A stretch of 64,000 bases of DNA from contig NZ_JAJEKE010000004.1 of the NCBI RefSeq assembly GCF_024363565.1, positions 62,001-126,000 of the forward strand. The letters are read 5' to 3'. Made by a program: the position numbers and the translations under genes. This document shows positions 60,398 through 64,000 of this stretch, in pieces (position 1 is the stretch's first letter; every line of letters starts with the position of its first letter). The notes under the pieces are model-generated. The model saw only the letters and a list, made by a program, of their open reading frames with translations, was not told the DNA's origin and did no database searches. Source of the stretch: Lutispora saccharofermentans. Its GTDB lineage: Bacteria > Bacillota > Clostridia > Lutisporales > Lutisporaceae.

Positions 60398-62401
60398 GTG
60401 AAATTAAGCCTATCGAGACGAATTGCCCTGATAACAGCTTGCCTGATGCTTATAGTATCATTAGGTATAGGTTACACTGCCATAAAGCTTAGCTCTGATG
60501 CCATATCGGAGCATACAAAGGATGCCCTGTCCATGTCTGCCGAAGATGGTGTAAAGGTTATTGAAGAAATTATTTCTAAGGATTTAAGCATTTTACAAGA
60601 GGTAGCTAATCGTGCAAGAACTCAAACCATGGATTGGCAAATCCAGCGCGAATCTTTGGCACAGGATGTTTCAAGATTGGGCTATTTAGATATAGGTATA
60701 GTGACTCCTGACGGCATAGCCCATTATGTAACAAGCGGAGATACGGCGGATCTCGGAGACAGAAGCTATATCAAAAAAGCTTTTCAAGGAGAAGCAAATA
60801 TTTCAGACGTGATTATAAGCAGAGTCACCAATCAAGCTGTCATAATGCTGGCAGCACCCATCAAAGTGAATGATAGTGTTGCAGGCGTTCTTATCGCGAG
60901 AAAGGACAGTTCATCATTAAATGAAATAACCGATCAAATGGGCTTCGGTGAAAATGGATATGCCTTTATTCTAGGTAAAGACGGCACTCTGTACACTCAT
61001 GAGAGCAAGGATCTTGTAATGGAGCAGAGGAATATAATGTCTGATATAGAAACCGGCGGTGATATGAAAGCCGTTGGATCAGCACTTAAAGAGTTAGGTC
61101 TTGGCAATAAAGGCATTGCAGTTTATGAGTTTTTAGGGGAAAAAAGGTATATGGGTGTAGAGCCTATCCCTAGCACCGGCTGGATTCTAGCTATAGGAAC
61201 CTATGAAAGCGAAGTCCTTGGCAGACTGAATAATTTAAAGACAGCAATATTTACCGGTGCAATCATATTTATCGGATTAGGCATAGCTTTTTCCTTCATC
61301 ATTGGCAGTTCTATATCAAAACCCATTGTAGAATATTCAAAGATAATAGAAAGATTGTCAAATTATGATCTGAAATTTGATGAGAAAAGCAAAGCATTAA
61401 AATACTTGAGAAGAAAAGATGAAATAGGCGCTATCGGGAATTCTCTGGCTGCCATGCAGAGTAATCTTATAGATTTAATCAAGCAAATATCTGATGTATC
61501 ACAGCATGTTGCTTCATCTTCGGAAGAATTGACTGCCACCAGCCAGCAGTCCTCTACGGCTGCAGATGAGGTTGCCAGAGCTATAGAGGATATAGCAAAA
61601 GGTGCCAATGACCAGGCAAAGGATACGGAAAGCGGAGCCATCAGCATTGAAGAATTGGGCAGTCTGATAGAAAGAAACAAACAGGATGTAAGCAATTTGA
61701 AAGCTGCCGCAGATAAGATAAAGGGATTAAAAGATGAGGGCCTGGAGATCATAGAGGACCTTGTCAGCAAAACGAGCTCCAGCAATGAAGCTGCAAAAGA
61801 AATATACCAGATAATTTCAAATACCAATAATAGTGCTGAAAAAATAAAAAGCGCCAGCGGGATGATCAAAAACATAGCGGAGCAGACTAATCTGCTGGCT
61901 CTCAATGCTGCCATCGAGGCAGCCAGAGCCGGAGAAGCCGGCAGGGGTTTTTCTGTTGTAGCCCAGGAAATAAGAAAGCTGGCGGAAGAATCCAATAAGT
62001 TTACGGAAGAAATCACCGCAATAATTGAGGAGCTATCTGAAAAAATAGGAAATGCCGTCAAAACCATGAAAGAAGTCGGCATGATAGTACAATCTCAAGC
62101 CAAAAGTGTAGACCTCACCAATACTAAATTTGAAGGAATTGCTAATTCAATTGAAGATATGGAGCTATTGATCGCTGCTGTCAATCAGTCGGAACAATTG
62201 ATGGAGGTTAAAAAAGATGAGGTCATCAGTATAATCCAAAACCTATCAGCCATATCCGAAGAAAATGCAGCAGGTACGGAGGAAGCGTCTGCATCGGTCG
62301 AAGAGCAGACCGCATCCATAGCCGAGATAGCACATGCCAGTGAGTCTTTGGCTCAGCTGGCCAATGAAATGCAGGAGAGCATTATAAGGTTTAGCTATTA
62401 G
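60398..62401 (+). CDS. Methyl-accepting chemotaxis protein with Cache sensor
   Basis: 667 residues from GTG at 60398 (GGAGGAG upstream). First membrane helix at about 8-30, an extracytoplasmic double-Cache-type domain (about 35-280, with [37 protein letters not shown] and [20 protein letters not shown]), a second helix at about 284-306, then HAMP and the signalling domain with tip [41 protein letters not shown]. Cache domains of this type often bind amino acids or organic acids. A single-gene transcript. Confidence 0.94.
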   Translation: MKLSLSRRIALITACLMLIVSLGIGYTAIKLSSDAISEHTKDALSMSAEDGVKVIEEIISKDLSILQEVANRARTQTMDWQIQRESLAQDVSRLGYLDIGIVTPDGIAHYVTSGDTADLGDRSYIKKAFQGEANISDVIISRVTNQAVIMLAAPIKVNDSVAGVLIARKDSSSLNEITDQMGFGENGYAFILGKDGTLYTHESKDLVMEQRNIMSDIETGGDMKAVGSALKELGLGNKGIAVYEFLGEKRYMGVEPIPSTGWILAIGTYESEVLGRLNNLKTAIFTGAIIFIGLGIAFSFIIGSSISKPIVEYSKIIERLSNYDLKFDEKSKALKYLRRKDEIGAIGNSLAAMQSNLIDLIKQISDVSQHVASSSEELTATSQQSSTAADEVARAIEDIAKGANDQAKDTESGAISIEELGSLIERNKQDVSNLKAAADKIKGLKDEGLEIIEDLVSKTSSSNEAAKEIYQIISNTNNSAEKIKSASGMIKNIAEQTNLLALNAAIEAARAGEAGRGFSVVAQEIRKLAEESNKFTEEITAIIEELSEKIGNAVKTMKEVGMIVQSQAKSVDLTNTKFEGIANSIEDMELLIAAVNQSEQLMEVKKDEVISIIQNLSAISEENAAGTEEASASVEEQTASIAEIAHASESLAQLANEMQESIIRFSY

Positions 62402-62430
62402 AAGATATATAAAAATAGGCAAGCTTTAAA

Positions 62431-62458
62431 AATCGGATTCTTTTGAATCCGATTTTTT
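62431..62458 (+). terminator. Terminator of the second chemoreceptor gene
   Basis: AATCGGATTC (62431-62440) pairs with GAATCCGATT (62445-62454) around TTTT; a run of T follows. Confidence 0.9.
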
Positions 62459-62502
62459 AATATAAATTATAGAGGGTTTTTCAGCTATATATAGAAATAA
62501 TA

Positions 62503-62524
62503 TTGAACGAGACTTCATTCAGTG
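62503..62524 (-). repeat. Fragment of the three-stem structured repeat
   Basis: 22 bases equal to the GTTCAA-side end of the elements at 38529 and 50175 (minus strand CACTGAATGAAGTCTCGTTCAA). Only the last half-stem and tail remain, so it is a truncated copy or a minimal end. Confidence 0.65.
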
Positions 62525-62575
62525 TTAATTGATCTGAATAAACATTTTATACATTATTACAGGAGGAAGTTCATT

Positions 62576-62944
62576 ATGTTTTTTTCACCGCTTGAAAATT
62601 TTATGTTCGATGCAATACCCATAATTGTGATAGTGTTTTTTATTATCATAACCGGCGCAATACTATTCTCTGTTGGGGGTGCCGTTAAAGAGCATTTCAG
62701 GAATAATTCCATGGAAGAAATTACTATCCCGGCAAGGATTATGACCAAGAGGACCCATGTATGGGGAGGGAGCGGAAACTCCAGCGCTCACACAAGCTAT
62801 TATATGACCTTTGAGGATGAGATGGGAGAACGGACTGAGTTTTCTGTAAGCGAAAGCTTCTTCAGCATGCATGCTGAAGGGGACACAGGGATGCTGACAC
62901 ATCAGGGCACCAGGTTCATACATTTTGAGAGGGACAGATTCTAA
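62576..62944 (+). CDS. DUF2500 family membrane protein
   Basis: 122 residues from ATG at 62576 (CAGGAGGAAG upstream; the ORF's earlier in-frame ATG at 62522 lies in repeat DNA without a site). One N-terminal membrane helix (about 9-33), then a small beta-rich domain with RIMTKRTHVWGGSGNSSAHTSYYMTFEDEMGERTEFSVSE, the DUF2500 pattern. Function unknown; usually a single-gene unit, as here. Confidence 0.82.
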   Translation: MFFSPLENFMFDAIPIIVIVFFIIITGAILFSVGGAVKEHFRNNSMEEITIPARIMTKRTHVWGGSGNSSAHTSYYMTFEDEMGERTEFSVSESFFSMHAEGDTGMLTHQGTRFIHFERDRF

Positions 62945-62967
62945 AGCGGCTTTACAGCCGCTATTTT
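62945..62967 (+). terminator. Terminator of the DUF2500 gene
   Basis: AGCGGC (62945-62950) pairs with GCCGCT (62957-62962), followed by ATTTTT. It overlaps the last base of the stop codon region. Confidence 0.85.
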
Positions 62968-63068
62968 TATTTAAGAAATTCTTAAGAATTATAGTAGTAG
63001 AATCTTAGAAAGTCTGTGTTATCATAACTATTAGAGATATCTCAGAGAAATCAGGGGTGAATACATAT

Positions 63069-63755
63069 ATGTATAATATTCTTATCGTGGAAGATGAAAA
63101 GGAAATAGCGGCCGCTATAGAGGTCTACCTGAAAAACCAGAACTATAATGTGTTTAAAGCCTATAATGGCATAGAAGCACTGGAAATATTCGAAAGGCAG
63201 GAAATACATCTGATCCTTATGGATATCATGATGCCGGGAATGGACGGCATACAAGCCACGGTGAAAATCAGAGAGAGCAGCAACGTGCCTGTAATATTTC
63301 TCTCTGCAAAGTCTGAAGACATGGATAAAATACTGGGACTCAATATCGGTGCCGACGATTACATCACAAAGCCCTTTAATCCGCTGGAACTGCTGGCAAG
63401 GGTCAATTCATGCCTCCGGCGATATACCAGTTACTCAAACGCTTCGGCAGTCCCGGATCATGTGATAAAAATAGGCGGCATAGAGCTCAATGATGCAAGC
63501 AAAGAAGTCTTTGCAGATGGAGAACCCATCAAAATTACTCCCCTCGAGTATAAGATCCTTCATCTGCTTATGAGAAATCCAAACCGGGTATTTTCTATAG
63601 AAGAGATATATGAAAAGGTATGGAATGAGCCGGCTTACAACCCTGATACGGTGACAGTCCATATACGAAGGATTCGGGAAAAAATCGAAATCAACCCGAA
63701 AGAGCCGAAATATTTGAAGGTGGTGTGGGGTATTGGATATAAATTTGAAAAATGA
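63069..63755 (+). CDS. OmpR-family response regulator
   Basis: 228 residues from ATG at 63069 (GGGGTGA upstream; GTG at 63057 overlaps it). Receiver domain (3-118) with acidic pair Glu-Asp-Glu (VEDEKE), phospho-acceptor Asp in LILMDIMMPGMDG, and the conserved Lys in DDYITKPFNPLELLARV; winged-helix domain (about 130-228) with VTVHIRRIREKIE and VWGIGYKFE. It is coupled to the histidine kinase gene that follows by an overlap. Targets are unknown. Confidence 0.95.
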   Translation: MYNILIVEDEKEIAAAIEVYLKNQNYNVFKAYNGIEALEIFERQEIHLILMDIMMPGMDGIQATVKIRESSNVPVIFLSAKSEDMDKILGLNIGADDYITKPFNPLELLARVNSCLRRYTSYSNASAVPDHVIKIGGIELNDASKEVFADGEPIKITPLEYKILHLLMRNPNRVFSIEEIYEKVWNEPAYNPDTVTVHIRRIREKIEINPKEPKYLKVVWGIGYKFEK

Positions 63756-64000
63756 AGATATAAAAAGAAACTTATTAACGTCCTCAACATTGGGCATATT
63801 CTTGATGATGCTGATTTTAACGGTTATCTCGGTATTCATATATGAACCCTTGAAAAACTATATATTGCCAAGTTTTGTCAGTATTCCTTCCTTTGATAGA
63901 TTAGAATCCTGTATTGTATTGATTCTTGCAATAGGAGGTATAAGCATCCTTTTGTTGATCATAATAGCTTTTTCTATACCATATTCTTCTCAAAGCAAAG
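63745..64000 (+). CDS. Sensor histidine kinase, N-terminal part
   Basis: An open frame overlaps the response regulator stop and runs to the window edge. From TTG at 63745 it reads LKNEDIKRNLLTSSTLGIFL, with hydrophobic segments at about 13-31 and 51-72 typical of the sensor's two membrane helices around a short loop. The start codon is uncertain (TTG at 63733 or 63745). The kinase core lies outside the window; identification rests on position and topology. Confidence 0.65.
   Translation, partial: MKNEDIKRNLLTSSTLGIFLMMLILTVISVFIYEPLKNYILPSFVSIPSFDRLESCIVLILAIGGISILLLIIIAFSIPYSSQSK

Noticed and set aside
1..64000. Many plus-strand ORFs antisense to the minus-strand genes (for example 1225-1932, 27846-28493, 58618-58941)
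   Set aside because: They lie opposite well-supported genes, lack ribosome sites or family motifs, and have low-complexity Ser/Leu/Phe-rich composition typical of shadow frames.

Overview
The window looks like the chromosome of a strictly anaerobic, peptide- and amino-acid-fermenting Firmicute of the Clostridia/Tissierellia type. The evidence is a Na+/H+ V-type ATPase operon, several oxygen-labile enzymes (2-oxoacid:ferredoxin oxidoreductase, tungsten-type aldehyde oxidoreductase, a glycyl radical dehydratase, a double-cubane-cluster protein), strong AGGAGG ribosome sites, and acyl-CoA energy conservation through Ptb and Buk. I see no tRNA, rRNA, CRISPR array or intact transposase gene.

Layout. 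1-7178 (minus): V-ATPase operon H-C-I-K-F-E-A-B, split between K and I by a palindromic repeat. 7418-7921: SEC-C protein. 7963-13304 (minus): korDABC, an aminotransferase and an SSS transporter behind a sigma-54 promoter, with a PrpR-type activator at 13499. 15602-26290 (minus): one long run of dipeptidase, a frameshifted TPR protein, oppABCDF, an Xaa-Pro peptidase, ptb and buk, also with a sigma-54 promoter. 26514-31129 (minus): amidohydrolase, polyferredoxin, AOR and a MoaD-like carrier, again sigma-54. 31342-38160: two paralogous lrp-P5C dehydrogenase cassettes around a secreted beta-propeller protein. 38708-43545: tryptophanase (sigma-54), a chemoreceptor and a sigma-54 activator. 43620-51805: two Xaa-Pro peptidases, an XRE-cupin regulator, 4-hydroxyproline dehydratase and its activase (sigma-54), and a RocR-like activator. 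51950-64000: mixed housekeeping genes, including hisS behind a candidate histidine leader-peptide attenuator, a DCCP/activase/DUF3343 trio, a second chemoreceptor and a two-component system.

How it fits together (inference). Peptides enter by Opp and are cut by the dipeptidase and the M24 Xaa-Pro peptidases. Proline-rich, collagen-like peptides would yield 4-hydroxyproline, dehydrated by HypD to P5C and oxidised by the P5C dehydrogenases to glutamate. Tryptophan is cleaved by TnaA. Other amino acids are transaminated, oxidatively decarboxylated by the Kor complex to acyl-CoA with reduced ferredoxin, and converted to acid plus ATP by Ptb/Buk. AOR balances aldehydes and acids.

The two most noteworthy regulatory observations are: (i) five sigma-54 -24/-12 promoters, all with GG-N10-GC spacing, in front of five catabolic operons, accompanied by three sigma-54 activators; and (ii) a 22-codon leader ORF containing His-Ile-His-His-His ahead of hisS, followed by overlapping stems and a terminator. 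Two families of structured repeats with compensatory changes between copies are also present.
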